DNA from: Lotus japonicus
Taxonomy: Eukaryota; Streptophyta; Magnoliopsida; Fabales; Fabaceae
NCBI RefSeq assembly: GCF_012489685.1
Contig: NC_080046.1
Span: 40,883,176-40,947,175, forward strand
Length of the DNA stretch: 64,000 bases
Reading direction: 5' to 3'
The notes below the pieces were generated by a model. That model had not been told where the DNA came from, ran no database searches, and saw only the letters and a program-made list of their open reading frames with translations. Shown in pieces: positions 46,991 through 57,781 of this stretch. Within the stretch, counting starts at the first letter, position 1; every line of letters starts with the position of its first letter. Made by a program: the position numbers and the translations under genes.

Positions 46991-47835
46991 AATTCTAATA
47001 TGCATCCAAATAATATTATAAAAGAGTTTTGTTTATATAAATTAACCATCATTAATTTTTCGTCTTAGCTAAAATATTTCTACAATCGATAATCGTGAGG
47101 TTAATCATTTGTTACACGGTCAGCGCATAAAGCAGTTGGAGACTGGTTAATGAGTTTTTTCTACTCACAAGAGTTAAAAATCGAACTCTCAACCACTTAC
47201 TTAATAAACAAAGTGTTGAACCATTATGTAAACTCACTTGATTAACAAATCACATTATAAATATGTGGGAGATGTATTGTTTATTTAATTAAATTAAGTT
47301 ATTATATGAGTTTAGATGATGATGTGGTAAAATTTTCAAACATAATTGATAGAAATTGATAGATAATGTCAAAAACATTTACAATATTAGTGTCATTCTG
47401 AATATAGAAAAAAAAAACATTTTACCCGTTTGAGAAGTACCCTCTTCCCTTGCATTTAGTTTCCTTGTCCTTGGTCTGTTTTTTTAGGTAAACTTGTTGC
47501 TTTCAAAAACAAGGTAACCTTTTCATTTTCTTTGGTCAATTAGGTAACCTTGTCATATTTTTCATCAAAGTTTCATTAATAATTGAGTGGGCAAAGACCC
47601 AACAGAGTAGGCAAGAGCCCAACAACCCAACAAAGCCCGTGGGTTGTAAGTACCAAAAGATGTTGCATGCCGAATGGTGCTTCAAACAAAGCCTGAACTT
47701 TGACAAAAATAAAAGTCCAAACCAAACTAGTGTTTTGGTTACACGTTGAAAAATAAGTAACAAACCAAACTAGTTTAGAAAGCCGAGTAAGACTAACAAA
47801 CCCACTAAAAAAAAATATAATCAACGTAAATTTAA
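46991..47835. other. AT-rich intergenic DNA with a possible SINE remnant
   Basis: Between 47100 and 47255 the minus strand reads CATAATGGTTCAACAC, then GTGGTTGAGAGTTCGATT, which could be decayed A and B boxes of a tRNA-type SINE. No flanking duplication is found. Nothing else is recognised. Confidence 0.35.
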
Positions 47836-47844
47836 TTTATTATT

Positions 47845-48359
47845 GGCTTAATTGCAATTTTAGTCTCCCACTTAATTTAATTACACGAATGGTCCCTGAC
47901 TTTGCTGCTCGTCTGCAATGTTGGTCCTGTCGTTTATTTGTTAACGGAGGAGGCTTACGTGGATGTCCAATTGGAGAGAGAAAGAAGGACAGAAGTGAGA
48001 GGGAAGCACGTGAGTTGCACGTGAGACATCTTCTACCCTCTTCCTCCTTAAAAAACAGAGTACCGTGAGGAAGATGTTTCGAAGCTTGAGATTGAGCGAA
48101 AAGGGAAGAGATAAAGAACGAACGAGTCCCTAGAGGCGAGGAAGAAGGTTGAATCAGTTGTTAGTCTCTTTCTCTCTCCAATTCAACTTCCACATCAGCT
48201 AAGTGACCATCCACGTAAACCTCCTCCAGTAACAAACAAACGGTAGGACCAACGTTGCAGACTGCCAGCAAAGTCAGGGACCATTTGTGTAATTAAATTA
48301 GGTGGGGGACTAAAATCGTGGAATTGGTAAACGTCAGGGACAAAAGTTGCAACTAAGCC
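47845..48359. mobile_element. Mutator-like MITE, 515 bp
   Basis: The left end GGCTTAATTGCAATTTTAG and the right end read inward GGCTTAGTTGCAACTTTTG pair imperfectly. The inverted similarity continues through TTAATTTAATTACACGAATG and CCCTGACTTTGCTG to beyond 'acgtggatg', more than 100 bp per arm. The 9-bp target duplication TTTATTATT is perfect (47836-47844 and 48360-48368). No coding sequence. The ends share GGCTTAA with the element at 38224-39468, but the arms differ. Confidence 0.9.
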
Positions 48360-48368
48360 TTTATTATT

Positions 48369-48621
48369 ATTTTTACATTGTATTTTTATTTTATTTTATT
48401 AAATTTATGGGAAATTGTGCCAATCTCTCATGAGATTTATCATTAATCTACTGATCCTCGCTCTATTATTTAACAAAACATTAACTACTCTTACTTTATT
48501 GAAGACATTGCACCAACAACTCCTGATGTATATTATTACTGTCTCGATCTCTCATAAGATTAATCATTACTAAATGATATATGAATGAGGAGAGTGGCTT
48601 TCAATATATATATATATATAA
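48369..48621. other. AT-rich left flank of the pararetrovirus cluster, ending in (TA)n
   Basis: Ends with a TA-dinucleotide repeat at about 48605-48621 and passes directly into viral capsid sequence. No gene is seen. Confidence 0.6.
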
Positions 48622-49084
48622 TAATAATAACAATTCTCGCAATAAAACCATTACCTGTTATAATTGTGGCAAGCCTGGTCATTATAGCAAGTATTGTAGG
48701 CTCAAAGGAAAGATTTCTGAACTTAAACTTGACCCTGAATTAGAAGATAAACTCAACAATCTCCTTTTCCAATCTTCCGATGAAGAAGAATCACATTCTC
48801 CTAATTCGGACAAATCTGAAGACCTTAATCACATCCAAGATGATGATTGGTCCCAATCTTCCTCTTCTATTAATGTCCTAACCAATGAGCAAGATTTGCT
48901 CTTTACAGCAATTAATGCCATTCCTGACCCAGAAGAGAAGAGGAAATATCTTGAGAAACTTAAATCTACCTTAGAAAGCAAACCCCCAAAGGGTCCTCTC
49001 ACCACCAATAAATTTAATCTTAGAGAAACTTTTAAGAGGCTTGAGAAATCCAAGAAGGGTTCGGAAGGATTGAAAGAGAAGTAG
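48622..49084 (+). pseudogene. Partial direct copy of the viral capsid C-terminal region
   Basis: This stretch repeats 53604-54034 of the main copy with only a few changes. It carries the CCHC zinc knuckle CYNCGKPGHYSKYC followed by the acidic tail (SSDEEESHSPNSDKSED). The homology stops at about 49053 just after RLEKS, and the frame runs on into unrelated codons to 49084. It lacks the rest of the capsid and the movement protein. The high identity to the main copy suggests that both came from the same or closely related viral DNA. Confidence 0.85.
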
Positions 49085-49583
49085 GATTGAAACTTTTAAG
49101 AGGCTTTGATACCAAGAGGGGTTCGGAAGCAGATTTAAGGGGTTAGAATTAAAGCTGGTAAGAGAAGTAGGATGCAGCCAGACTGCAGAATATAAAGATA
49201 GACTGGAATAATAAATGCGCAGTAAGTAAATAAATTAAAAGGAGGCTCAGCCTTCCATTGACAGAATAAAATAAAGCAGGAGGCTTAGCCGTCCATTAAA
49301 CAAGATTGCAGAAGATTGATATTATTGAAAACTGAAAAGGATTGAAATTACAGAAATAGATTGAAAAACTGAAACAGATTGAAAAAAGAGAAAGCAGGAA
49401 GAGATAAGACTTACAGTTTATCTCTCTAGGATCTGACTATCTCTCTGCGTCTAAAGTGTGCCCTCTAACAAAGGAGGGGCTCTGTATTTATAGAAAAAAC
49501 AAAAACTGTTTGAATAGTTCCGGTTATCAACCAGAACTGTTCGGTACTTAACTACAGTGAAAAAACAAACACTGTTCGGTACT
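49085..49583 (-). promoter_or_regulatory. Inverted viral promoter/leader fragment with primer-binding-site-like sequence
   Basis: Read on the minus strand, CTATAAATACAG (plus-strand 49482-49493) is a TATA box in a GC-richer context. A leader of roughly 370 bp then ends with TGGTATCAAAGCCTC (complement at 49103-49117). That is close to the TGGTATCAGAGC tRNA-iMet primer site of caulimovirids. A partly repeated word AGGAGGCT(C/T)AGCC(T/G)TCCATT occurs twice on the plus strand (near 49241 and 49270). The piece lies between two direct-orientation viral fragments, and I see no second copy of this promoter in the window. Confidence 0.55.
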
Positions 49584-50310
49584 TAACAAGCAAGCTGAAA
49601 TAGAAAGAGGAACTCCCAGACTTGTCATTAATTACAAACCTCTTAGTCAAGCCCTCGGTTGGAATAGGTACCCTATCCCTAACAAAAACGATCTTCTTGC
49701 AAGACTACATGATGCTAAAATCTTTTCTAAGTTTGACATGAAATCAGGATTTTGGCAAATTCAAATCAAAGAAGAAGATAGGTATAAAACTGCTTTTACT
49801 GTCCCTTTTGGACAATATGAGTGGAATGTTATGCCATTCGGATTAAAAAACGCCCCTTCCGAATTTCAGAAGATCATGAATGATATATTTAATCCTTATT
49901 CAAAATTTACAATTGTCTACATTGATGATGTGCTGGTCTTCTCCCAATCCATTGATCAACATTTCAAACATATCAGCATTTTCATTTCCATTATCAAGAA
50001 AAATGGTCTTGTTGTTTCCAGATCAAAGATTAGTCTCTTCCAAACCAGAATCAGATTCCTTGGACACAATATCCACCAAGGAACTATAATTCCTATCAAT
50101 CGTGCCATTGAATTTACAGACAAATTCCTGATCAAATTATTGATAAAACTCAATTACAAAGGTTTTTGGGTTGCCTCAATTACGTTGTTGATTTCTGCCC
50201 ACAGATCAGCAACCTCATAAAACCCCTTCATGATAGGCTCAAAAAGGATCCTCCTCCATGGTCGGATATCCATACCAATGTTGTCAAACAAATAAAGGCT
50301 CAAGTCAAAA
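49584..50310 (+). pseudogene. Partial direct copy of the viral reverse transcriptase
   Basis: It repeats 55028-55754 of the main copy. I count about a dozen differences over some 720 bases. It holds the RT motifs FDMKSGFWQIQIKEEDRYKT and VYIDDVLVF, and starts and ends inside the domain. A one-base deletion near 50128 shifts the frame relative to the main copy, so translation ends at 50218. It is non-functional because both ends of the domain are missing. Confidence 0.85.
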
Positions 50311-50345
50311 GACAAGCAAGATGCTTGATTGTCTTTTGAAGTAGG

Positions 50346-50711
50346 AATATGATGAGTAACTTGGATATAATAAGTTGTTTATCTTCTTTGTTCTTACATG
50401 TTTAAGCTGGAATCTACCTGGATCTATACTATGAGTACACTTTGGGACTTAAGTACTGTTTCGATTTAGAATTTTTATCTATAGCGGAGGCATTTGTCTG
50501 TAAGCCCCGTTTGTTGTGGGCTTCTCTGTCTTTTTGGCCATACTATAGATAAAATACGACAGATCTGAACAATATTTATTTCCTCCGTTTAAACACTTGT
50601 TTTGAGTGGCTTTAGTATGATCTTGTCTTTTTTCCCAGCCTAAAATTTAAGAACAACCCAGAACATAACTTATATTTCCAATTTAATTATCTATTTCTAT
50701 GAAACCAAGTG
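50346..50711 (+). other. Viral intergenic/leader region before ORF1
   Basis: AT-rich DNA immediately upstream of the polyprotein start. It has no long open frame and no obvious TATA box. It ends 'atgaaaccaagtgATGG'. It is probably the 3' part of the viral leader. Just before it, at about 50316-50339, lies a 23-bp word that is the inverse complement of 57420-57442 in ORF2, so a small rearranged scrap separates this leader from the RT copy on its left. Confidence 0.45.
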
Positions 50712-53700
50712 ATGGCGATGATATTAATGGGTAAGGAAGATTTGTCTTTCATTATGCTACGCTCCTTCTCCAAGCTTTCTTTCAAATCTTCCCAACCCTC
50801 ATCTTCTTCGCTCAACGAAAATGAATCTCATAATCATTCAAAGAAAATCTTCAAAGAAGAAATTCATTTTGAAGACATTAATCAAGATCTTGATAATTGG
50901 GAAATTCCAAGAATACCTCATAACGAGATCTACAAACCAAATGGATCATTTTTCAAAAAATCAAATTATGTTATTAGGATGGTAGAACAAAAATACAAAA
51001 TTCAAAAGGAAGATGAAGAAATTCATCTGCTCTCTGAGAAAAGCATTAGAGAACATATCCTCAAAGGTTTTAACTACCTGCACATAGGTAGTGTTCAAAT
51101 TGGTATGAAACCTCTTACTAGAGGATCACTAGACGTCGTCGTTCTTCTATGTCTAAGAGATACTAGACATAACAATTTTCATGACTCTCTCTTAGGAACT
51201 ATTGAATCTAGCTTGAGTCATGGACCAATCTTCTTCAACTGTTATCCGGACTTAACAGTAAGTCTGGATGACAAAAACATTCTTGATGTTCTATTCCTTA
51301 ACATCAAGCTTCATGGATATGATATGAAGGAAGGATCTGTCCCAATTACCTTAATTTACAGAGTTCAGTATAAGGTTATGAACTCAATCAAATCTCATTT
51401 CCTTAAAACAGGTTGTGAAAAGTCTGGAGAAACCACTTTGTTTCTCACTGATAATAAAAAAGCTAATATTATCGTCCCAAAAACTATTCAATGGAATGAT
51501 ATCACTCTACCAGAGAAATGGTCAATAGAAAGAGCTACACCGGCTCAACCTATTGTCACCCCTGACTTCCGTGATGTTATCCAACACCAAACTGGGCAGG
51601 TTGATTTAGTCTTTGATAGGAGAAACTCCTTTTCCCTACCTAAATCAATCAAAAATAAAGAAGACTTTAGATCTACTATGTTTAGAAGATCTTTTTCCAT
51701 GTCTCGGACCAATTCCATCAGTAGGGCTCAACCTGAACCCTCCAATGATGGATCTACAATCCACCTTACTGGTTTTGAGACTACAACACCGGTAAAAACA
51801 ACATACCAAATGGATAATGATGACCAGAGATCTACTTTATCCCCAACTTACTCCTCCATTGAAACCCCAAATTTCATTGGAGCAATCAACATAGAGTTCA
51901 CTATTGACAAAGAATCTCTTAGGAAAGATTTCTATTCCGAGGAATGGACTCCTCAAAGAGAATGGTTCTTAAAAAACTACCGAGGCCAAAATAGGAAAAA
52001 TATCCAAGAGCGATTCTATAGGTTTCTTGAACTAGTCCAACAAAATATCCGTTTTTTCAACTGGTTCCATGCTTATACCATCAAACAAGGGATTAATTAC
52101 CCTTATCAAGTCGATGTCATAACCTGGCAACTAAGCGATGGAAAAACAATACAATCAGATGTACCTCCCAAGGCACCCTTTGTGGTTAAAAATGCCCAAA
52201 ACCTTCATGTCCTAGCATCCCCGTTTAAAACAAAAAGTGAGGAAGCAGTTACATGGAAGGATATCAAAGATATTATGGAACAGGCCAACTACACAAACAA
52301 ATACCTTCAACAATTAGGTGATGAGGCTTATTTCCAACTTTTGAACACAGGAAAGGTTAAGAAGGAAACTCCCTCTACCTCAGGAATTCAAAAAGAAAAT
52401 CACAAAGAAAAACCCTTGTTTAGACCTTACCAATTAACGAAAGGTTCTAAACTAAATCTCCAAAATACCCAAGCCGGAAAAGATGCAGATAACAAGCTTC
52501 TTCGCAAGGTAGTTGAACAACTCAAACTTCTCAATACCGTTGCTCAAGATACACCACTAACACCAGAAGCATCTGTAAATAACATTGAGGAAGTAAAATC
52601 AACAGGATCTGTTGAAGATTCACCTAAAATCAGTCCTGTCATGCACAATCCAGGAAACAATTGGAGAAAAGGAACCAAACTCTATTACAATAGGGCTACA
52701 ACTCCTGACTTATTATTAGAAGAAAATGATTCTTCTAGTACCAAGAGCTTCAGTGCCAACAATATCTATGAATGGAACATAGACGGTGAAAATGAATATG
52801 GTATCACCAAAATCCTCCAAAATATGACAATGGTTGCTACAGCATACTCCACTTCAAACAACTGTCCAGAAACTTTAATTGTAGAAATCCTCGTAGCAGG
52901 ATTCTGTGGTCAACTTAAAGGATGGTGGGATAATTATCTCACTGACGATGAAAGACTCCAAATTCTGACAGCCATCAAACATGATGATGAGGATAACCCC
53001 ATCAGGGGAGAAGGTGGAGAATATACATCTGATGCTGTCAATACTCTCATCTTCACTATAGCCCAACACTTCATAGGAGACCCCTCCTTGATCAAAGATA
53101 GGTCTGGCGACTTATTATCCAATCTTAAGTGTAAATCTCTAGGAGACTTTAGGTGGTATAAAGACACCTTCCTGACTAGGATTTACACTAGAGAAGACAA
53201 TCAGCAAGCCTTCTGGAAAGAAAAATTCCTTGCAGGTCTTCCCAAATCTTTAGGCGACAAGGTTAGGGAAAAACTTAGGAGTCAACATCCAGGAGAAGAA
53301 ATCCCTTACCAAACCTTAAGCTATGGTCAGCTTATAGCTATAATCCAAAAGGTTGCTCTAAAAATTTGCCAAGATGACAAAATCCAGCAGCAACTCTCAA
53401 AAGAAAAGGTCCAAAATAGAAGGGATTTAGGAACCTTCTGTGAACAATTTGGATTTGGAGCTCGTTGTGAAAATAAAGACAAACCTAAACCTAGGCATGA
53501 TCTTCCCAAACCTCAGCATAGAAGAAGACCTAGACAAACCTACAACAATAGGAAGCCTAAACCTAATTCTAAAACTACTCAACCTAGTGAAAAGCCTTAT
53601 GCGAATAATAACAATTCTCGCAATAAAACCATTACCTGTTATAACTGTGGCAAGCCTGGTCATTATAGCAAGTATTGTAGGCTCAAAGGAAAGATTTCTG

Positions 53701-54446
53701 AACCTAAACTTGACCCTGAATTGGAAGATAAACTCAACAATCTCCTTTTCCAATCTTCCGATGAAGAAGAATCACATTCTCCTAATTCGGACAAATCTGA
53801 AGACCTTAATCACATCCAAGATGATGATTGGTCCCAATCTTCCTCTTCTATTAATGTCCTAACCAATGAGCAAGATTTGCTCTTTACAGCAATTAATGTT
53901 ATTCCTGACCCAGAAGAGAAGAGGAAATATCTTGAGAAACTTAAATCTACCTTAGAAAGCAAACCCCCAAAGGGTCCTCTCACCACCAATAAATTTAATC
54001 TTAGAGAAACTTTTAAGAGGCTTGAGAAATCCAGTATTAAGCCTGTTACCATTCAAGATCTCCAATCGGAGGTCAACAACTTAAAAATTGAAGTCAAAAG
54101 TTTGAAGCAACAACAGGCTAATCAACAACTCATCTTAGAAAGTTGGATTGAAGAAAAATCGTATGAAGATGATTCTTTAAACCACAAACCTTCAACATCT
54201 AAATTACCTAACGATGATGATAACAATTCTCCTGAAAATGATATTGAAGATTTCCTGCAAATAATTAATACTGTTACAATCCAAAAGTTCTATATTGATG
54301 TCAAAATCATCATAGGAGATTTTAGCTTTAAAACTGCAGCTCTTTTTGACACTGGGGCTGATTCCAGCTGCATTTTAGAAGGACTTGTCCCCACTAAATA
54401 TTTTGAGAAAACTACTGAAAAGCTCAGTGCTGCTGAAGGTTCTTAG
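50712..54446 (+). pseudogene. Viral ORF1, first part: movement protein, capsid and protease N-terminus
   Basis: Open for 1244 codons. A 30K-type movement protein, which opens plasmodesmata for spread, occupies about residues 70-260 (YLHIGSVQIGMKPLTRGSLD, LLCLRDTRHNNFHDSLLG). The capsid region spans about 690-1100, with the core near LIVEILVAGFCGQLKGWWDN, a basic stretch (about 930-960) and the zinc knuckle CYNCGKPGHYSKYC (about 976-989). An acidic tail and a short coiled coil follow. The aspartic protease motif LFDTGADSS is near residue 1211. The frame then meets TAG at 54444-54446, inside the protease, and continues in the same frame beyond it. I chose the first ATG at 50712. Methionine codons at 50718 and 50757 are alternatives. 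The single stop, not a frameshift, separates this part from the polymerase. Confidence 0.85.
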
Positions 54447-56186
54447 CTTATTATCAGATATAAAATCTCTTCGGCTATCATTCAAAATGAAAACCTTGAA
54501 ATAGAGACATCCTTCTTGCTTGTCAAAAATCTGAGTAGCAGGGTTATTATTGGAACACCCTTCATAAAAAAACTCTTCCCTTATATGACAACTAAAGATG
54601 GCATTACCGTCCAACATCTAGGACAACCTATTACTTTCAAATTCTCCAAACCTCCGATTATCAAGAATTTAAATGTCATCTCATATAAAGAAAGACAGAT
54701 TAATTTTCTCAAAGATGAGATTTCGTTCAAAAATGTTGAAACCCAATTACAATATTCCTCGATCCAAGCTAGGATTGAAAACCTTCTTAAAGAAATCCAA
54801 TCTTCCATTTGTTCGGATCTACCAAGCGCTTTCTGGGAAAGGAAACGCCATATGGTTGACCTCCCTTATGAAAAAGATTTCAATGATAGAAAAATTCCCA
54901 CCAAGGCTAGGCCAATCCAAATGAACGAAGAACTTCTTCAGTTTTGTCAAAAGGAAATCAATGACCTATTAAGCAAAAAATTAATCCGCAAAAGTAAGAG
55001 TCCATGGTCTTGTTCAGCTTTTTATGTTAACAAGCAAGCTGAAATAGAAAGAGGAACTCCCAGACTTGTCATTAATTACAAACCTCTTAATCAAGCCCTC
55101 GGTTGGAATAGGTACCCTATCCTTAACAAAAAAGATCTTCTTGCAAGACTACATGATGCTAAAAACTTTTCTAAGTTTGACATGAAATCAGGATTTTGGC
55201 AAATTCAAATCAAAGAAGAAGATAGGTATAAAACCACTTTTACTGTCCCTTTTGGCCAATATGAGTGGAATGTTATGCCATTCGGATTAAAAAACGCCCC
55301 TTCCGAATTTCAGAAGATCATGAATGATATATTTAATCCTTATTCAAAATTTACAATTGTCTACATTGATGATGTGCTGGTCTTCTCCCAATCCATTGAT
55401 CAACATTTCAAACATATCAGCATTTTCATTTCCATTATCAAGAAAAATGGTCTTGCTGTTTCCAGATCAAAGATTAGTCTCTTCCAAACCAGAATCAGAT
55501 TCCTTGGACACAATATCCACCAAGGAACAATAATTCCTATCAATCGTGCCATTGAATTTACAGACAAATTCCCTGATCAAATTATTGATAAAACTCAATT
55601 ACAAAGGTTTTTGGGTTGCCTCAATTACGTTGCTGATTTCTGCCCACAGATCAGCAACCTCATAAAACCCCTTCATGATAGGCTCAAAAAGGATCCTCCT
55701 CCATGGTCGGATATCCATACCAATGTTGTCAAACAAATAAAGGTTCAAGTAAAAAGTCTTCCTTGTATTTATTTACCCAATCCCCAAGCTTTTAAAATTG
55801 TTGAAACTGATGCTTCTGATATTGGCTTTGGAGGTATCTTGAAACAAAGAATTTCAGATAAAGAACAAATTATTACTTTTACTTCAAAACACTGGAACCC
55901 TGCTCAGCAGAATTATTCTACTGTCAAAAAAGAAGTATTAGCAATTGTTTTATCCATCTCAAAATTTCAATCGGATTTGATAAATCAAAAGTTTCTTGTC
56001 CGTGTAGATTGTAAATCTGCCAAGGATATATTACAAAAAGATGTTAAAAATTTAGCTTCAAAACAAATTTTTGCCAGATGGCAAGCTATTTTAAGTGTTT
56101 TCGATTTTGACATAGAATATATCAAAGGCTCAGAAAACTCTCTCCCTGACTATCTCACCCGTGAATATCTACAGGGAAGAGACTAA
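54447..56186 (+). pseudogene. Viral ORF1, second part: protease remainder, reverse transcriptase and RNase H
   Basis: Same frame as the first part after the TAG, open to TAA at 56184. It begins with the protease C-terminal lobe (SRVIIGTPFIKKL near 54535). The RT follows, copying pregenomic RNA: RLVINYKPLNQALGWNRYP, FDMKSGFWQIQIKEEDRYKT and the catalytic VYIDDVLVFS (near 55358) are all present. RNase H shows ETDASDIGFGGIL, KKEVLAIVLS and VDCKSAKDIL with its acidic residues in place. It ends with SLPDYLTREYL and has no integrase. Catalytic residues look conserved, which implies a fairly young or slowly decaying copy, but the upstream stop cuts it off from translation of the polyprotein. Confidence 0.85.
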
Positions 56187-56187
56187 T

Positions 56188-57600
56188 ATGGCCTCCAGAA
56201 CCTCTTCCTCCAGAGGAAGGGGAAGCAGCAAATCCAGAGGTAAGAATATTTCTTTACAAAATGGGTCTTCCACCCTAAACCAATCTGGGTCATCCACCCA
56301 AAACTTTGTCCAATCCAAACAAACTAAGGAAGACTATGCCTTCCCAATCCAAACCCTTCAGGCCTTCCAAGAACAAGGTCTAACCAAACTTCCAAAAAAG
56401 ACTTGGGCTAGCATTGCAGATGATGATAGTTACCAAGACCTACCATCACTCCAAACATTAATCCAAACCCAGAAATCCCAAGTCATTCAAGCCAATCCCA
56501 AACCAATCCAATCAACCCTTCCCAAACAAGAATATCTCAAAAAACCAATTTCCAAATTAGTCATGTTGATCGAGCCAGAGTATTGGGACCAAACTAGTGG
56601 TGAGCTCGTAGCCGATAAAACAGCTTCGAAAGTTTTTCCGACATCAAGCCACCTTGAACCAATCAGCCACAACAAAACCCAAAACTTCTATGAGTTTTTC
56701 CTTGTAGATACATATATTTTTGCAATCAAACACTTTAGGGACAAAAATGATGAATCCCTAATAACCCATTCAACTTTCTAGATCATGAGAGTTCTTAAAC
56801 CTTCAGATTTTGGTAGTAATCCTAACAAAACCAAGAAATTCTCCAAGAACTTTGACCCAATATGTTTTAATTATTGGGACTATGTCAGGGCCTGGGAAAA
56901 TACCATCCTCGGCTTCCAAAATAAGAATCTCAAACATTCCTGGCTTATCTATTTCAAGAAAGCCACCAATTACTCTTTTCCAAATTGGTTCCACTCTTGG
57001 TGGGATTTCTTTGGGCCTACAAAAGATATTTTTCCCCCCGAAGTACTGGAGGGATTCAAACTTTTTTCAAAAAATTGGAATAAAGATTTAAACAACTATC
57101 CGGTTAGTTTAAATTTTTATACTATCTTTTCGCTGTCTTGGATTTTTGCATGGCAGTACTTCATTAAAACCAAAAACATTCCTGAGCTCCACAAGCAGAC
57201 CTCAATCAAATGGTGGAAAACCTTTGATGCTTCGATGGTTTCAAGGGAAAATATTGATCTTTGGTTCAGAACAAATCAGAAATATCTGAATCATGCAAGT
57301 CCTCAATCTTGCCTCCTGCTCAACCAGAAGGCTCACATCACTGCAGCACTCGCAGGTCCCTCTTCAGAGGAAGGTTTATTGAAAAGCCTCCAAGTTGCCC
57401 TTCAAATACTACAAAATAATTCAAAAGACAATCAAGCATCTTCTTCAAAGGACCCTTTGCAGAAAAAAGAAAAGCATCGGATACCCTCTCAATCAGACTC
57501 ATCGGAAGATTGGAAAAGGAGATTGTTGAGTTTATCTTCTAATTCAGGGTCAAGTTTAAGTTCAGAAATCTTTCCTTTGAGCCTACAATACTTGCTATAA
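56188..57600 (+). pseudogene. Viral ORF2, unknown function, with in-frame stop and a foreign tail
   Basis: The second ORF starts at ATG 56188, two bases past the ORF1 stop. Its N-terminus is short, basic and Ser/Arg/Gly-rich (SSRGRGSSKSRGKN), then Gln/Pro-rich. At 56779-56781 a TAG interrupts the frame, which resumes at once (ATG 56785) for 271 codons with a Trp-rich region (FPNWFHSWWDFFG, SIKWWKTFDASM). I do not recognise a domain. A second ORF of this kind is typical of Florendovirus-like elements, and its role is unknown. From about 57500 the frame runs into an inverted capsid fragment, so the last 33 or so codons are antisense capsid sequence and not native. The true 3' end of ORF2 is missing. 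Confidence 0.75.
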
Positions 57601-57719
57601 TGACCAGGCTTGCCACAGTTATAACAGGTAATGATTTTATTGCGAGAATTGTTATTATTCGCATAAGGCTTTTCATTAGGTTGAGTAGTTTTAGAATTAG
57701 GTTTAGGCTTCCTATTGTT
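57500..57719 (-). pseudogene. Inverted copy of a capsid zinc-knuckle fragment
   Basis: This is the reverse complement of 53544-53763 in the main copy, 220 bp, with few differences. Read on the minus strand it encodes the basic stretch and zinc knuckle of the capsid. It joins ORF2 on its left at 57500 and a (TA)n repeat on its right at 57720. The far left end of the cluster also begins in this same capsid region, but in direct orientation. Confidence 0.9.
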
Positions 57720-57720
57720 T

Positions 57721-57778
<58 letters not shown>
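57720..57778. repeat. (TA)n(GA)n compound microsatellite at the right edge of the viral cluster
   Basis: About 22 bases of TA are followed by about 34 bases of GA. The mirror position at the left edge (48605-48621) is also a TA repeat. Confidence 0.95.

Positions 57779-57781
<3 letters not shown>

Larger units (their letters stand above)
48622..57719 (+). mobile_element. Endogenous pararetrovirus cluster (Caulimoviridae, Florendovirus-like)
   Basis: The main copy carries movement protein, capsid with CCHC knuckle, aspartic protease, reverse transcriptase and RNase H in one frame, then a second ORF. There is no integrase and there are no LTRs, so it is a pararetrovirus rather than a Ty3 element. 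The genus is inferred from this layout. The cluster also contains a direct copy of a capsid piece (48622-49053), an inverted promoter-bearing piece (about 49085-49583), a direct copy of an RT piece (49584-50310) and an inverted capsid piece (57500-57719). (TA)n runs bound both ends. The broken frames and partial copies show it is an old integrated, non-functional relic. Confidence 0.85.

Noticed and set aside
50712..56186. Ty3/gypsy retrotransposon gag-pol
   Set aside because: A movement-protein domain is present, integrase and LTRs are absent, and a second ORF follows, which fits a caulimovirid.
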